Shown: positions 9,544-18,841 of the stretch, one piece after another
How the letters are laid out: each line of letters starts with the position of its first letter
How positions within the stretch are numbered: position 1 is the stretch's first letter
Assembly (NCBI RefSeq): GCF_002272745.1
Contig: NZ_NPBD01000001.1
Span: 248,001-312,000 of the forward strand
Length of the DNA: 64,000 nucleotides
Origin: Terribacillus saccharophilus
Lineage (GTDB): Bacteria; Bacillota; Bacilli; Bacillales; Amphibacillaceae
Direction: 5' to 3'
Program-made: the position numbers and the translations under genes
Notes under the pieces: generated by a model
What the model was told of the DNA's origin: nothing
Seen by the model: the letters and a program-made list of their open reading frames with translations, nothing else
Databases searched by the model: none

Positions 9544-10305
9544 GTGAATGAGTTTTTTAAATGGGAATATGTCATCACTTTATTCCCGAAAGTGTTGTCG
9601 GCACTGCCGACAACACTGTTAATTGTCTTATTCGCCACGCTGATTGGTAGTTTTCTTGGCCTAATAATCGCTTATTGCAGGATAGAAAGAATACCAGTTT
9701 TAAACCAGTTCAGTGCAGTCTACGTTTCGTTTATCCGAGGAACACCTATCTTAGTCCAAATGTTCATTGTATTTTATGGTCTGCCTAGCTTGCTTGGAGC
9801 AATAGGTATTGATATTTCGATGTGGGATAAGCTGTATTTCATTTACATTACTTATGGTTTGAGTACAGCAGCTTATTTTTCGGAAATTTTCCGTTCAGCT
9901 CTATCAAGTGTTCCGAATTCCCAGTACGAAGCCGCGGCATCAATTGGCTTAACCAAGTGGCAGACCTACCGTAGAACGTTAATACCGCAAGCAGGGAAAA
10001 TCGCGTTTCCGAATCTTGGGGTTTCTATCGTGAATCTTCTGCAGAATACCTCTCTAGCCTTTTCCTTAGGTGTACTTGACATAATGGGAAAAGTACAGAC
10101 TCTAGGGGCTTTGTATTATCGTGTGTTAGAAGGTTACTTTATAGCTGCTGTGATTTTTATTGTGCTAAGTATCTCCTTGGAAAAAGTGTTCGATATTTTA
10201 GAAAGAAGAATCAATGCACCAAAAAGAATCAAACAAAACAATGTGCAGCCTTTGCAGTTAGATAGAGCCGAAGCAGCCCTGACAGTTCAAAAGAACATTA
10301 AATAA
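9544..10305 (+). CDS. Amino acid ABC transporter permease, TcyL/TcyM-like
   Basis: 253 residues of the HisM/GlnP permease family with five to six membrane helices. The cytoplasmic EAA loop reads EAAASIGLTKWQTYRRTLIPQA (around residue 140), the contact with the ATPase. GTG start with AGAGGAGGGA at 9528-9537; the ATG just upstream is in another frame. It is one of two permease genes flanking the binding protein, forming a cystine/S-alkylcysteine importer. Confidence 0.87.
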   Translation: MNEFFKWEYVITLFPKVLSALPTTLLIVLFATLIGSFLGLIIAYCRIERIPVLNQFSAVYVSFIRGTPILVQMFIVFYGLPSLLGAIGIDISMWDKLYFIYITYGLSTAAYFSEIFRSALSSVPNSQYEAAASIGLTKWQTYRRTLIPQAGKIAFPNLGVSIVNLLQNTSLAFSLGVLDIMGKVQTLGALYYRVLEGYFIAAVIFIVLSISLEKVFDILERRINAPKRIKQNNVQPLQLDRAEAALTVQKNIK

Positions 10306-10328
10306 TTGTAAAAATGGGAGGTAATAGT

Positions 10329-11162
10329 ATGAAAATTAATTCAATATTCAAAAAACAAAACTTTATTGGGATTCTCGTACTTATGACGCTACTGCTTTCT
10401 GCCTGTGGAAGTGCAGATATTGCAGAAGAAGCAAATGCTGCCAATAACGACCCAGATGCAAAAGAATTGGTTGTAGGAACAGGGAATGCATACCAGCCTT
10501 TTGTTTATTTAGATGAAAACGGAAAACTTACAGGGTATGAGAAAGCAGTCCTCGATGAAGTAGATAAACTGCTGCCACAGTACAAATTCAAATACGAATC
10601 ATATGAGTTTAAGAATATCTTGCCCGCCTTGGATGCGGATAAAGTGGATTTAGCCGCTCATCAATATGAAACCAATGAGGAGAGGCAAGAAAAGTATTTG
10701 TTTGGAACAGTTGGGTACACGGATTATACAAGCTATGTTGTGGTAGACGAAGATTCAGGTAATGATTTTCAAACACTGGATGATCTGGCAGGACGGAAAG
10801 TACACACATCGGCAGGAAGCAATTTCGCCTACCTTTTGGAGCAATATAATGAAGAACATGACAATAAGATTGAAATTGTCTATGGAGATGGCGGTAATGA
10901 AGTGCTGATAAACAATCTCCAAAATGGCACAGTGGATGCGGCGCTATTGACCAAATATGATGTGGATAAACTCAATAAACAATTCAATGCTAATCTCGTT
11001 ACATCAGGGGAACCCGTGAATGTTTCGAAAACGTATTATCTCTTCCAAAACGACAATACAAAACTTCAAGAGGAAATAGATGGTGCATTACAAGAGCTGA
11101 TTGACAATGGGAAGTTGTCCGAGCTTTCCGAAGAATATCTTGGGGGAGACTTTACGAAATAA
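10329..11162 (+). CDS. Amino acid ABC transporter substrate-binding lipoprotein, TcyJ/TcyK-like
   Basis: 277 residues. A lipoprotein signal peptide ends in the lipobox LLSAC, so the protein is anchored on the outer face of the membrane. The mature part is a family-3 solute-binding protein (GNAYQPFVYLDENGKLTGYEKAV start, DLAAHQYETNEERQEKYLF in lobe 1). ATG at 10329 follows GGGAGGT; an in-frame ATG five codons earlier has no site. B. subtilis has two such proteins, TcyJ and TcyK; here there is one. Confidence 0.88.
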   Translation: MKINSIFKKQNFIGILVLMTLLLSACGSADIAEEANAANNDPDAKELVVGTGNAYQPFVYLDENGKLTGYEKAVLDEVDKLLPQYKFKYESYEFKNILPALDADKVDLAAHQYETNEERQEKYLFGTVGYTDYTSYVVVDEDSGNDFQTLDDLAGRKVHTSAGSNFAYLLEQYNEEHDNKIEIVYGDGGNEVLINNLQNGTVDAALLTKYDVDKLNKQFNANLVTSGEPVNVSKTYYLFQNDNTKLQEEIDGALQELIDNGKLSELSEEYLGGDFTK

Positions 11163-11177
11163 TAAGGGAAGGGACCA

Positions 11178-11894
11178 GTGAGTATGGATTTTGACTTTGC
11201 TTTTATGTTTGAAGCTTTTCTAGCTGCGCTTCACTACTTACCTACTACACTGCTTTTAGGGTTTCTGCCGCTCGTATTTGGCTCTATTATTGGGTTGGGA
11301 ATCGCATTGATACGTCACTATAAGATACCGATACTCTCCGTGCTTTTCAAATGGTTCGTGACAATATTCAAGGCTATACCTGTTGTTTTAATCCTGCTAG
11401 TTTCCTATCTTGTCTTCTCGGACTCCGTGGATAAAATTGCTGATTCTCTTTCCTGGTCTATTCGGTTCAGCGATTTAGATAGAAGATGGATTGCTATTTT
11501 TGCACTTACTTTATATGCTACAAGTGGTTTGTCGGAAATATTCAGAGGCGCTTTAGCTTCTATTCCAAAAGGGCAGATCGACGCAGCCTATTCCATTGGC
11601 TTGACTAACATACAAGTATTGCGCAGAGTAATGATCCCTCAAGTGATTCCACTGGCCCTGCCATTATTGAATAATACGCTAATCAGTCTTATCAAAGCTT
11701 CTTCACTCGTCTCAATGGTATCTGTTGTGGATATTCTTAATGGAGCGTTAATTGAAGCAAATGTGAATTATCGATATCTGGAAGCATATATAGCTGTATC
11801 ACTCATTTACTGGGCAGTATGTGCTGCTATCGAAGCAGTAACAGCTGGATACGGAAAATATGCAAACAAGAGCAGAAGGAGACAATTTGCATGA
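11178..11894 (+). CDS. Amino acid ABC transporter permease, TcyL/TcyM-like
   Basis: 238 residues, second permease of the importer, with an EAA loop [21 protein letters not shown] near residue 135 and several hydrophobic helices. GTG at 11178 and ATG at 11184 are both possible starts behind AAGGGAAGGGA. Its stop overlaps the start of the ATPase gene by four bases (ATGA), so the two are translationally coupled. Confidence 0.87.
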   Translation: MSMDFDFAFMFEAFLAALHYLPTTLLLGFLPLVFGSIIGLGIALIRHYKIPILSVLFKWFVTIFKAIPVVLILLVSYLVFSDSVDKIADSLSWSIRFSDLDRRWIAIFALTLYATSGLSEIFRGALASIPKGQIDAAYSIGLTNIQVLRRVMIPQVIPLALPLLNNTLISLIKASSLVSMVSVVDILNGALIEANVNYRYLEAYIAVSLIYWAVCAAIEAVTAGYGKYANKSRRRQFA

Positions 11895-12631
11895 TTGAAA
11901 TAAAAAATATATCTAAATCATTCGGTAAAAATAACATATTAAAGGGAATTGACTTAAGCATAAATAAAGGAGAAGTAGTAGTGATTCTAGGGCCGAGCGG
12001 TTCTGGAAAATCAACCTTTCTACGATGCCTCAACTTCTTGGAACGAGCTGATGCAGGTGAAATCAGCATAGATCAGACGAAAGTAGAATTCAACAAAGCA
12101 AAATCTAAAGAAATACTGGCGTTACGCAGAAAAACAGCGATGGTCTTTCAACAATACGATCTCTTTCATCACAAGTCAGCCATCGAAAATATTGTAGAAG
12201 GTTTAATTATTGCACGGAAAATCCCCAAGCATAAAGCTTATGAAATAGGCATGGATTTATTGGACAAAGTAGGGCTGAAAGAGAAAAGAGATGCATATCC
12301 ACATCAATTATCTGGTGGACAGCAGCAGCGTATTGGCATAGCAAGAGCTCTTGCATTAACTCCGGAAGTGATCTTATTCGATGAACCTACTTCGGCATTA
12401 GATCCTGAATTAGTTGGAGAGACATTGGATGTGATAAAAAAAGTTGCCCAAACTGGAGTAACTATGATCATTGTCACCCATGAGATGAGTTTTGCGTATG
12501 AGATCGCGGATAGAGTGATTTTCATGGAAGACGGTGTAGTAGTAGAAGAAGGTACACCAAAAGAAGTTTTTGAACAAACGAGAGAAGAGAGGACAAAGCA
12601 ATTCCTTGCAAGGTTTGCTTATGCTAGATAA
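11891..12631 (+). CDS. tcyN: Amino acid ABC transporter ATP-binding protein, TcyN-like
   Basis: 246 residues with all ABC motifs: Walker [10 protein letters not shown] (about residue 34), Q-loop MVFQQYDLF, signature LSGGQQQR, Walker [14 protein letters not shown] and the switch His in VTHEM. It is closest to polar amino acid importers such as TcyN of the ytm operon. I place the start at ATG 11891, which has AGAAGGAGA upstream; a longer frame starts inside the permease gene. It is the last gene before a terminator. Confidence 0.88.
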   Translation: MIEIKNISKSFGKNNILKGIDLSINKGEVVVILGPSGSGKSTFLRCLNFLERADAGEISIDQTKVEFNKAKSKEILALRRKTAMVFQQYDLFHHKSAIENIVEGLIIARKIPKHKAYEIGMDLLDKVGLKEKRDAYPHQLSGGQQQRIGIARALALTPEVILFDEPTSALDPELVGETLDVIKKVAQTGVTMIIVTHEMSFAYEIADRVIFMEDGVVVEEGTPKEVFEQTREERTKQFLARFAYAR

Positions 12632-12639
12632 ATGAAAGT

Positions 12640-12680
12640 AAAAAAGCTGCTTTTCACTTTGGTGATTCGCAGCTTTTTTA
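12640..12680 (+). terminator. Rho-independent terminator of the sulfur operon
   Basis: AAAAAAGCTGC and GCAGCTTTTTT arms, loop 18 bases, followed by a T-run. Confidence 0.85.
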
Positions 12681-12758
12681 GTGCTGTCAGCATAACCCCA
12701 TTTTTGTTTTGCGTAACAACACATTCATGCTGCTTTTTACATTGTAATAAAAAAAGGA

Positions 12759-12923
12759 TTAGTACTGGTTGTTGTTTCGATTGGAGATTATATATTTTTC
12801 AGCGTCTCTCTTAGCTTTTTGTGCGACGGCTGCAGAGATTTCATCAGGAGAATGGAAAAGATCTTTAGGAGTGGTAACAGTGATAACGACTACAACGAGA
12901 ATGCCAATCAATAGCAATAACAT
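12759..12923 (-). CDS. Small single-span membrane protein, unknown function
   Basis: 54 residues on the minus strand. The start with AAAGGAG seven bases upstream gives MLLLLIGILVVVVITV as one membrane helix, followed by a charged SPDEISAAVAQKAKRDAEKY tail likely helical and outside or inside the membrane. No family recognised. It has no clear partner: its nearest neighbours are the sulfur operon terminator and the HAD gene on the other strand. Confidence 0.55.
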   Translation of the reverse strand: MLLLLIGILVVVVITVTTPKDLFHSPDEISAAVAQKAKRDAEKYIISNRNNNQY

Positions 12924-13087
12924 CTTACGTCTCCTTTTGTTTTTTCTAAGTATTCTCATTATAAATAGCCCTTGTGTACATTATGTGTTGTCTTGTGATT
13001 CTTCTCGAATAAAAAATTATTGACATGAAATCGATCCCAGGATGTATGCTTCATTCGTACTTACTACAAGTGAAGGAGATACGATAT

Positions 13088-13891
13088 ATGCTGAAATTGG
13101 TTGTAACAGACTTAGACGGGACTTTCTTGAATAATGAGGGGAGTTTTGACAAAGAGCTTTTCGATGAAACACACAAAATGATGAAAGAAAATGGTGTTGT
13201 CTTTGCGGCTTGTACAGGAAAACAGTGTGAAAGGGTCGAAGAATTGTTTGATGGACATTCCGATATTTGGGTGTTGGGGGATAGTGCTACTCGCATTAAA
13301 AGAGATGGAGAACTGATAAAAGATTTCCCGCTCGATAAGGCGTTGGGAAATGAACTTATACGCGGTATAGAGGCTTATGATCACAGAGTAACTGTTATTG
13401 CGTGTACTGGGGAATCAGCATATGTAAGCTCAGATATATCAGAAATTGATTATCGTGTTGTCCGAGACTCCTATAAAGAATTAAGAAAGACAGACGATTT
13501 AACAGCCATAAAATCTGATCTTGTTAAAATCACGATTTATGATAAGTCACAAAGGTCAGCTCAAATAAAACAGCACTTGTTAGAGCAGGAGTATACTAAA
13601 ACAGTTTATATGGTTGCTTCTGAACCAGCTTGGCTGGATATCACAGCAGCTGATGTTCATAAGGGAAAAACCGTTCAAAAGCTGCAAGAAATTGTGGGAG
13701 CAACGAAAGAAGAAACGATGTCATTTGGAGATGGAGAGAATGACGTAGAGTTAATGAGCATTGCTGCATATAACTTTGCAATGGCGAACGCATGTGAAAA
13801 TACGAAAGCTGCTGCCAGCTTTATTACCAAAACAAATGAAGAGAATAGTGTACTGCTTACAATTCAAAAGATGATTAGATTGATGAAGTGA
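13088..13891 (+). CDS. HAD superfamily hydrolase, Cof type
   Basis: 267 residues. HAD motif I is DLDGTFLNNEG at residues 7-17 and motif IV is GDGENDVEL near residue 217; the cap between them fits the Cof/YbiV (C2b) group of sugar- or cofactor-phosphate phosphatases. The nucleophile is the first Asp of DLDGT. I choose ATG 13088 because GAAGGAGA precedes it; the open frame extends upstream without a site. VOC, maa-like and ROK genes follow on the same strand. Confidence 0.88.
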   Translation: MLKLVVTDLDGTFLNNEGSFDKELFDETHKMMKENGVVFAACTGKQCERVEELFDGHSDIWVLGDSATRIKRDGELIKDFPLDKALGNELIRGIEAYDHRVTVIACTGESAYVSSDISEIDYRVVRDSYKELRKTDDLTAIKSDLVKITIYDKSQRSAQIKQHLLEQEYTKTVYMVASEPAWLDITAADVHKGKTVQKLQEIVGATKEETMSFGDGENDVELMSIAAYNFAMANACENTKAAASFITKTNEENSVLLTIQKMIRLMK

Positions 13892-13951
13892 AATTTCTTT
13901 TGTAAACTTATTAAAGTAGTTTAATAAGTTCAGTGGAAGGAGAGGCTGACA

Positions 13952-14332
13952 TTGAAAATTGAACACATTGCTATCTGGGTGAAAGATATCGAGCGTATGA
14001 AGGAATTTTACACACATTATTTTGCAGCAGAGAGTAACAGTCGGTATGTAAATGAAAAGAAGGGATTTGCCTCCTATTTTCTTACTTTTTCGAGTGGTTC
14101 CAGACTGGAACTAATGAAGAAGGTGGGGATCAATAAGGAAGCGCAACCTGATCAGTTAGGGTGGGCCCATGTAGCATTTTCTGTTGGCAGTAAGGAAGAG
14201 GTTGATAGATTAACTGAAAGAATCAGGGAGGACGGTTATATGATTCTTGGTGAACCTCGTACTACAGGAGATGGCTATTATGAGAGCGTCATAGAAGATC
14301 CTGAAGGAAACATAATCGAAATTACTATTTAG
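13952..14332 (+). CDS. VOC (glyoxalase/bleomycin resistance) family protein
   Basis: 126 residues with two beta-alpha-beta-beta-beta modules. Candidate metal ligands are His of IEHIAIWV near the N terminus, His of WAHVAFSV in the middle, and Glu of NIIEITI at the end. It starts with TTG behind AAGGAGAGG at 13937-13945. The substrate is unknown; glyoxalase-I-like or dioxygenase-like chemistry are both possible. Confidence 0.8.
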   Translation: MKIEHIAIWVKDIERMKEFYTHYFAAESNSRYVNEKKGFASYFLTFSSGSRLELMKKVGINKEAQPDQLGWAHVAFSVGSKEEVDRLTERIREDGYMILGEPRTTGDGYYESVIEDPEGNIIEITI

Positions 14333-14348
14333 GAGGAATGATTGACGA

Positions 14349-14912
14349 ATGCCTTTCACCGAGAAAGAGAAAATGGCAGCAGGTGAATTATACCTGTCTG
14401 CTGACAAAGAACTATTAGAGAACAGAGTAGAGGCGCAAGAACTTCTATATCAGTACAACTATACAAGAGGATACGAAGAGAAGCACCGCAAGGAAATATT
14501 GAAGCATCTTTTAGGGGCTTCCGATGAGACAACAACCATCATGCCAACTTTTCGCTGTGATTATGGATTTCATATCTTTGTCGGAAAGAATTTTTATGCG
14601 AATTTTGATTGTGTTATGCTTGATGTATGTAAAATACGAATAGGAGATAATTGCATGTTTGGGCCGGGGGTTCATATCTACACAGCAACACACCCGTTAG
14701 ACCCAGCAGAACGCAATTCTGGACTGGAGTTTGGCAAGCCGGTCACCATTGGAGATAATGTATGGATAGGTGGACGTGCAGTAATCAATCCAGGAGTAGT
14801 TATCGGCAATAATGTTGTTGTAGCCTCGGGGTCTGTTGTGACAAAAAGTGTGCCTGACAATGTTGTGGTTGGAGGTAACCCTGCACGTATTCTCAAAGCT
14901 ATTGAAGTATAG
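14349..14912 (+). CDS. Sugar O-acetyltransferase, maltose acetyltransferase type
   Basis: 187 residues. An N-terminal Mac domain ([19 protein letters not shown]) is followed by a left-handed beta-helix of hexapeptide repeats ([28 protein letters not shown]). The catalytic His is in [15 protein letters not shown]. It transfers acetyl from acetyl-CoA to sugars such as maltose or glucose. It starts 16 bases after the VOC gene, with AGGAGG about 12 bases before ATG, and precedes a ROK regulator, which suggests carbohydrate-linked regulation. Confidence 0.88.
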   Translation: MPFTEKEKMAAGELYLSADKELLENRVEAQELLYQYNYTRGYEEKHRKEILKHLLGASDETTTIMPTFRCDYGFHIFVGKNFYANFDCVMLDVCKIRIGDNCMFGPGVHIYTATHPLDPAERNSGLEFGKPVTIGDNVWIGGRAVINPGVVIGNNVVVASGSVVTKSVPDNVVVGGNPARILKAIEV

Positions 14913-14928
14913 AAGGAAGGTATTAACG

Positions 14929-15930
14929 TTGGATGAACAGATGACAATGCAGGATCAGGTGAAAGCAAACATTATAAGAGGGATACGGAAATTGCTGCTG
15001 AACTCTCATAGTATGTCAAAAGCAGAAATCACAGAAGCGCTTTCGATAAGCTTTCCGACTGTCAGCAAGTTCATCCAGGAGATGGTAAATCGAGGAGAAG
15101 TGCTCTCCTTGGGCCTTTTACCATCTGCAGGAGGCAGGAGGGCTCGTAACTTTGCCTTTAATCCTGACTTTGTACATACATTGCTAGTTTACCTAGAAAA
15201 AGAGGAAACAAAGTATGTCATCACGGATGCCTTCAACAAAAAGATACAGGAAGATGCTGTAGAGAGCTTTTTAAAGCAGGATCCACGTGCATTATCTGCA
15301 TTTCTGAGAACGAAATTGATAGATGACCCTTCCATACGGACTATCGCAATGGGCATACCAGGGGCTGTAAATGGAGACGTTATAAGCTACATACCAGGTT
15401 ATCCTCTTTATGCAAATCAAAATATGAGAGACATTTTAAACCTGCCAGTTGAAATAATAATTGAGAACGACATGAATGCTGCAGTTATCGGTTACCAGAA
15501 CAGAAAGGGTCTATCCAGTGATGCTTCCCTTGTTTACATATACATGGGGGCGAATGGACCAGGAGCGGGTATTCTAATTAATGGCAAACTAGTTAAAGGG
15601 CATACGATGTTCAGCGGGGAAATATCGTTTATTCCTATTAATGATAATAACCGATTCCTACCAGAAAGCGGCTTTGATCTAGAAGATGAGAGGTTTATAG
15701 CACTGATATCAAAATTAATTCAAACCATCAGCGCCTTGTTAAACCCGTCGCAAATTATTTTCCATCAGTCGGAAGTAAATGAGCTATTTCTAAATAAAGT
15801 TAACGAAAATGTAAGGCGATATTTCCCTTCAGAGCACCTACCTGAATTGTATGTAAGTGATTGGGATAAGGACTATAAAGAAGGGCTTTGGGATATTGCT
15901 AAGTCGAAGTTATGTGAGATGAGTTTCTAA
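14929..15930 (+). CDS. ROK family transcriptional regulator
   Basis: 333 residues: winged helix (SKAEITEALSISFPTVSKFIQEMVNRGEVLSLG, residues about 28-60, then PSAGGRRAR) and an ATPase-like ROK domain (GIPGAVNGDVI, IENDMNAAVIGY, YIYMGANGPGAGILINGKLVKG). TTG start with AAGGAAGG eight bases upstream; a longer frame reaches back into the preceding gene without a site. The zinc-binding Cys cluster usual after the GEI segment is absent and the domain is short, so this is a regulator with a reduced sugar-kinase domain. The ligand is unknown. Confidence 0.83.
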   Translation: MDEQMTMQDQVKANIIRGIRKLLLNSHSMSKAEITEALSISFPTVSKFIQEMVNRGEVLSLGLLPSAGGRRARNFAFNPDFVHTLLVYLEKEETKYVITDAFNKKIQEDAVESFLKQDPRALSAFLRTKLIDDPSIRTIAMGIPGAVNGDVISYIPGYPLYANQNMRDILNLPVEIIIENDMNAAVIGYQNRKGLSSDASLVYIYMGANGPGAGILINGKLVKGHTMFSGEISFIPINDNNRFLPESGFDLEDERFIALISKLIQTISALLNPSQIIFHQSEVNELFLNKVNENVRRYFPSEHLPELYVSDWDKDYKEGLWDIAKSKLCEMSF

Positions 15931-16032
15931 TATATTTCAAATAATACGTATATTTCCCAAAATTTAAATCTAATTTCTACTTTTGAGCTATACTATTAAA
16001 GTATTTATAATATAGTTTCTAAAGGGGTAGCC

Positions 16033-16242
16033 ATGAAGAACAAGATTGTTGCTGGAGTACTTGGGATTTTATTGGGAAACTTAGGAATTCATAAATTTTA
16101 TTTGGGTAATATAGGCTTGGGGATTTTGTATATATTATTTTCCTGGACAGTAATTCCAGGTATTATTGGGTTTGTTGAAGGGCTTATATATTTGTTTCAA
16201 TCAGAAGAAGAATTCGATGCGAAACATAATCGAAACTGGTAA
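16033..16242 (+). CDS. TM2 domain protein
   Basis: 69 residues made almost wholly of a TM2 domain: two membrane helices joined by a short turn, with GNLGIHKFYLGNIGLGILYI as the family signature and FVEGLIYLFQSEEEFDAKHN at the end. Function of the family in bacteria is unknown. AAAGGGG precedes the ATG, TATAATATAG at about 16009-16018 may hold its -10, and a terminator follows. Confidence 0.85.
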   Translation: MKNKIVAGVLGILLGNLGIHKFYLGNIGLGILYILFSWTVIPGIIGFVEGLIYLFQSEEEFDAKHNRNW

Positions 16243-16250
16243 TTGACTAT

Positions 16251-16290
16251 AAAAAACCGGTGGCTGCAAAAAGGCAGTTGCCGGTTTTTG
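16251..16290. terminator. Terminator after TM2 gene
   Basis: AAAAAACCGG and CCGGTTTTTG arms enclose an imperfect inner stem (GGCTGC with GGCAGTTG). It lies between convergent genes. Confidence 0.75.
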
Positions 16291-16315
16291 TTAATTAAAA
16301 GGCAGATTATAGATC

Positions 16316-16660
16316 TCATTCTGCTTCTTGCATATCTTTAAGCGTATTTAAATATTCTACTCCCCATGAATCCATTACGGAAATGATCGGGCGTAGTGAA
16401 TTTCCTAATTCGCTAAGTTCATACTCTACTCTAGGCGGCACTTCTGCGTACACATACCGAACTAATATGCCGTCTTCTTCCATTGATCGAAGGTTCTGGG
16501 TCAAAACCTTTTGACTGATACCGTCTATGCTTCTGCGGAGTTCATTGAATCTTTTTCTTTCCTTTAATAGCTGCTGTAAAATAAGCAACTTCCACTTACT
16601 TCCTATCAAACCGACTGTCGTAGCAACCGGGCAAACTGGGAGATCTTTTTTTGCTATCAA
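16316..16660 (-). CDS. HxlR family transcriptional regulator
   Basis: 114 residues with the HxlR winged helix: conserved Cys in LPVCPVATTVGLIGSKWKLL, then RRSIDGISQKVLTQNLRSMEEDGIL as recognition region and VPPRVEYELSELG as wing. Members with the single N-terminal Cys often sense electrophiles or oxidants through it. TTG start with GGAGGT eight bases upstream. It is divergent from the sulfurtransferase-AKR pair, which may be its target. Confidence 0.85.
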   Translation of the reverse strand: MIAKKDLPVCPVATTVGLIGSKWKLLILQQLLKERKRFNELRRSIDGISQKVLTQNLRSMEEDGILVRYVYAEVPPRVEYELSELGNSLRPIISVMDSWGVEYLNTLKDMQEAE

Positions 16661-16938
16661 ACGTATATACCTCCATTAGTATTAAATGGGCTGTTGGTTT
16701 AAATAATATCCTTGGAGTCTTATTGTAACTTCGAGCTAGAAGAGCTGCAACTACAAAAAGCCTAATAAAAGGAACATTGTTAAGTGGAGAGTTTATGAAT
16801 ATCTAGGAATCTACAGGCATAGCTTCGAGATTCCTTGAAGGAAACTGCCGTATAAATCTAGTATATATAAGATGAGTGAGGGAACTTTTATAAAGAGATT
16901 ATATGGTTTTATTCTAAATTTGTGAGGGGTTATATAAG
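16661..16938. promoter_or_regulatory. Divergent intergenic region of hxlR and sulfurtransferase
   Basis: Inverted AGGAATCT (16805-16812) and AGATTCCT (16828-16835) are spaced by 15 bases and could be an HxlR operator or a small hairpin. No other element is clear. Confidence 0.3.
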
Positions 16939-17781
16939 GTGAATTTTGTAGTGGGTAAGGAATGGCTAAATGAAAATTTAAATAACGAACAGATTAAGAT
17001 TGTAGATTGCCGGTTTGAATTAGGTAATCCAGATAAAGGAGCAGATCTTTACGAGGAAGGTCATATTCCTGGTGCTGTTTATTTTGATTTAGAAAAACAG
17101 CTTTCAGCTCCTGTTTCAAAACATGGCGGAAGACACCCGCTGCCAGAAATAGCTCGATTTAAATCTTATATTGAGAAAGCGGGAATCGACAATACAAAAA
17201 CGGTTATCGCCTATGACGGTGGAGAAGGATCATATGCTTCTCGATTTTGGTGGCTGCTTCAATTTTTAGGGCATGAAAAAGTATTTGTATTGAATGAGGG
17301 TTTTAAAGGATGGATTGAAGCTAGATACATGACGACAAAGGATATACCTGAATATGAAGCAACTGAATTTGAAGTGAACATTAGAAAAGAGATGATGGCT
17401 TCTTATGAGGAAGTAAAAGAAGTTGTCGAACAAGAGAAAAAGTCTCCAATATTAATCGATTCAAGAGAGGAACGACGCTACATAGGCGAAGTGGAACCAA
17501 TTGATAGAATACCTGGCCATATTCCTAGCGCCATTAATAAATTTTGGGCGGAAGGATTGGAACAGGGTTCATTTAAAGACAGCGAAGAACAGAAAAATAG
17601 ATTTGCGGAGCTGGATACTAAAGATCCAGTTATCGTGTATTGCGGATCAGGTGTAACGGCTGCTTCTAACTACATTGCTTTAAAAATGGCTGGGTTCGAG
17701 AATGTAAAGTTATACGCGGGAAGCTATAGCGATTGGGTTTCGTATGAGCAAAATCCCGTTGCGAAGGGGAAAAATCAATAA
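16939..17781 (+). CDS. 3-mercaptopyruvate/thiosulfate sulfurtransferase
   Basis: 280 residues, two tandem rhodanese domains. The active-site loop in the second domain is CGSGVTA with Cys at residue 235; this loop type is that of 3-mercaptopyruvate sulfurtransferase (SseA) rather than classic rhodanese. The domain-1 marker GHIPGAVYFDLE and domain-2 marker GHIPSAINKFW are present. It moves sulfur from mercaptopyruvate or thiosulfate to an acceptor. GTG start with GAGGGGT upstream. The AKR gene follows after 41 bases. Position between two sulfur loci suggests a link to cysteine metabolism. Confidence 0.88.
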   Translation: MNFVVGKEWLNENLNNEQIKIVDCRFELGNPDKGADLYEEGHIPGAVYFDLEKQLSAPVSKHGGRHPLPEIARFKSYIEKAGIDNTKTVIAYDGGEGSYASRFWWLLQFLGHEKVFVLNEGFKGWIEARYMTTKDIPEYEATEFEVNIRKEMMASYEEVKEVVEQEKKSPILIDSREERRYIGEVEPIDRIPGHIPSAINKFWAEGLEQGSFKDSEEQKNRFAELDTKDPVIVYCGSGVTAASNYIALKMAGFENVKLYAGSYSDWVSYEQNPVAKGKNQ

Positions 17782-17822
17782 CAAGAAAAACCCTAAAAAA
17801 TCATAGACTGGAGATCTTCATT

Positions 17823-18800
17823 ATGAACTATCAATACCTTGGTAAATCTGGTTTGAAGGTAAGCAGACTTTGTTTAGGTACGATGAATTTTGGCACTACT
17901 ACGGAAGAAAAGGATGCATTTAGAATTATGGATGCAGCACTTGATGCCGGTATTAATTTCTTTGATACGGCGAATGTATACGGTGCAGAAAATCGAGGCC
18001 TTACAGAATCAATTATCGGAAAATGGTTCAAGCAAGGCGGAGGTCGAAGAGAGAAAGTGGTCTTAGGTACAAAAGTATACGGAAGCATGCATAATGCTGC
18101 CGATGGTCCAAATGATGAGGCGGGGTTGTCAGCATATAAAATTCGGCGTCATCTTGAAGAATCTTTAAAGCGCTTGCAAACAGATCACATTGAGCTGTAT
18201 CAAATGCATCATATTGATCCTGCCGTAACTTGGGAAGAGCTTTGGGGAGCTTTTGAATTAGGAATCAGCCAAGGAAAGATAGGTTATGTCGGCTCTAGTA
18301 ACTTTGCTGCATGGCAGCTGGCTGTAGCACAAGGAGCAGCTAAAAACCGTCATTTCTTAGGGCTAGTATCAGAACAGCATAAATACAATCTCAACTGTCG
18401 ATATGCTGAATTGGAAGTTTTGCCAGCGGCGAAACATCTTGGGATTGGCATTATCACTTGGAGTCCTTTGGATGGAGGTCTGCTTGGCCGGAATGCACTT
18501 AAAAAATTGCCAGGAAGCCGAAGTGATAAGATTGGTGATAAAATTAATGCGCAGCGAACACAATTGGAGCAATTCGGTCAACTATGTGAAGAAGTAGGAG
18601 AAACACAGGATAATATTGCCCTCGCATGGCAGCTTGCTAATCCTGCTGTAACAGCTCCAATTATTGGACCGCGTACGATTGAACAATTCGAGAGTACATT
18701 AACTGCACTCGAAATCAATCTTAATGAATCTGTTTTAAAACGACTGGACGAGATTTTCCCTGGTCCAGGTGGTTCAGCTCCATATGCATATGCTTGGTAA
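17823..18800 (+). CDS. Aldo/keto reductase
   Basis: 325 residues with the AKR tetrad visible: Asp48, Tyr53 (FFDTANVYG), Lys84 (LGTKVYG) and His129 (QMHHID). It is an NADPH-dependent (alpha/beta)8 oxidoreductase of the YajO/YghZ-like branch (beta subunit of potassium channel group). The carbonyl substrate is unknown. It follows the sulfurtransferase and ends at a strong terminator. Confidence 0.87.
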   Translation: MNYQYLGKSGLKVSRLCLGTMNFGTTTEEKDAFRIMDAALDAGINFFDTANVYGAENRGLTESIIGKWFKQGGGRREKVVLGTKVYGSMHNAADGPNDEAGLSAYKIRRHLEESLKRLQTDHIELYQMHHIDPAVTWEELWGAFELGISQGKIGYVGSSNFAAWQLAVAQGAAKNRHFLGLVSEQHKYNLNCRYAELEVLPAAKHLGIGIITWSPLDGGLLGRNALKKLPGSRSDKIGDKINAQRTQLEQFGQLCEEVGETQDNIALAWQLANPAVTAPIIGPRTIEQFESTLTALEINLNESVLKRLDEIFPGPGGSAPYAYAW

Positions 18801-18805
18801 ATAGG

Positions 18806-18841
18806 AAAACTCCTGAATCCACTATGGATTCAGGAGTTTTT
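18806..18841. terminator. Bidirectional terminator
   Basis: AAAACTCCTGAATCC and GGATTCAGGAGTTTT form a 15-bp perfect stem with a 5-base loop, T-run on one side and A-run on the other. It ends both the AKR gene and the convergent acyl-CoA-dehydrogenase-like gene. Confidence 0.9.
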
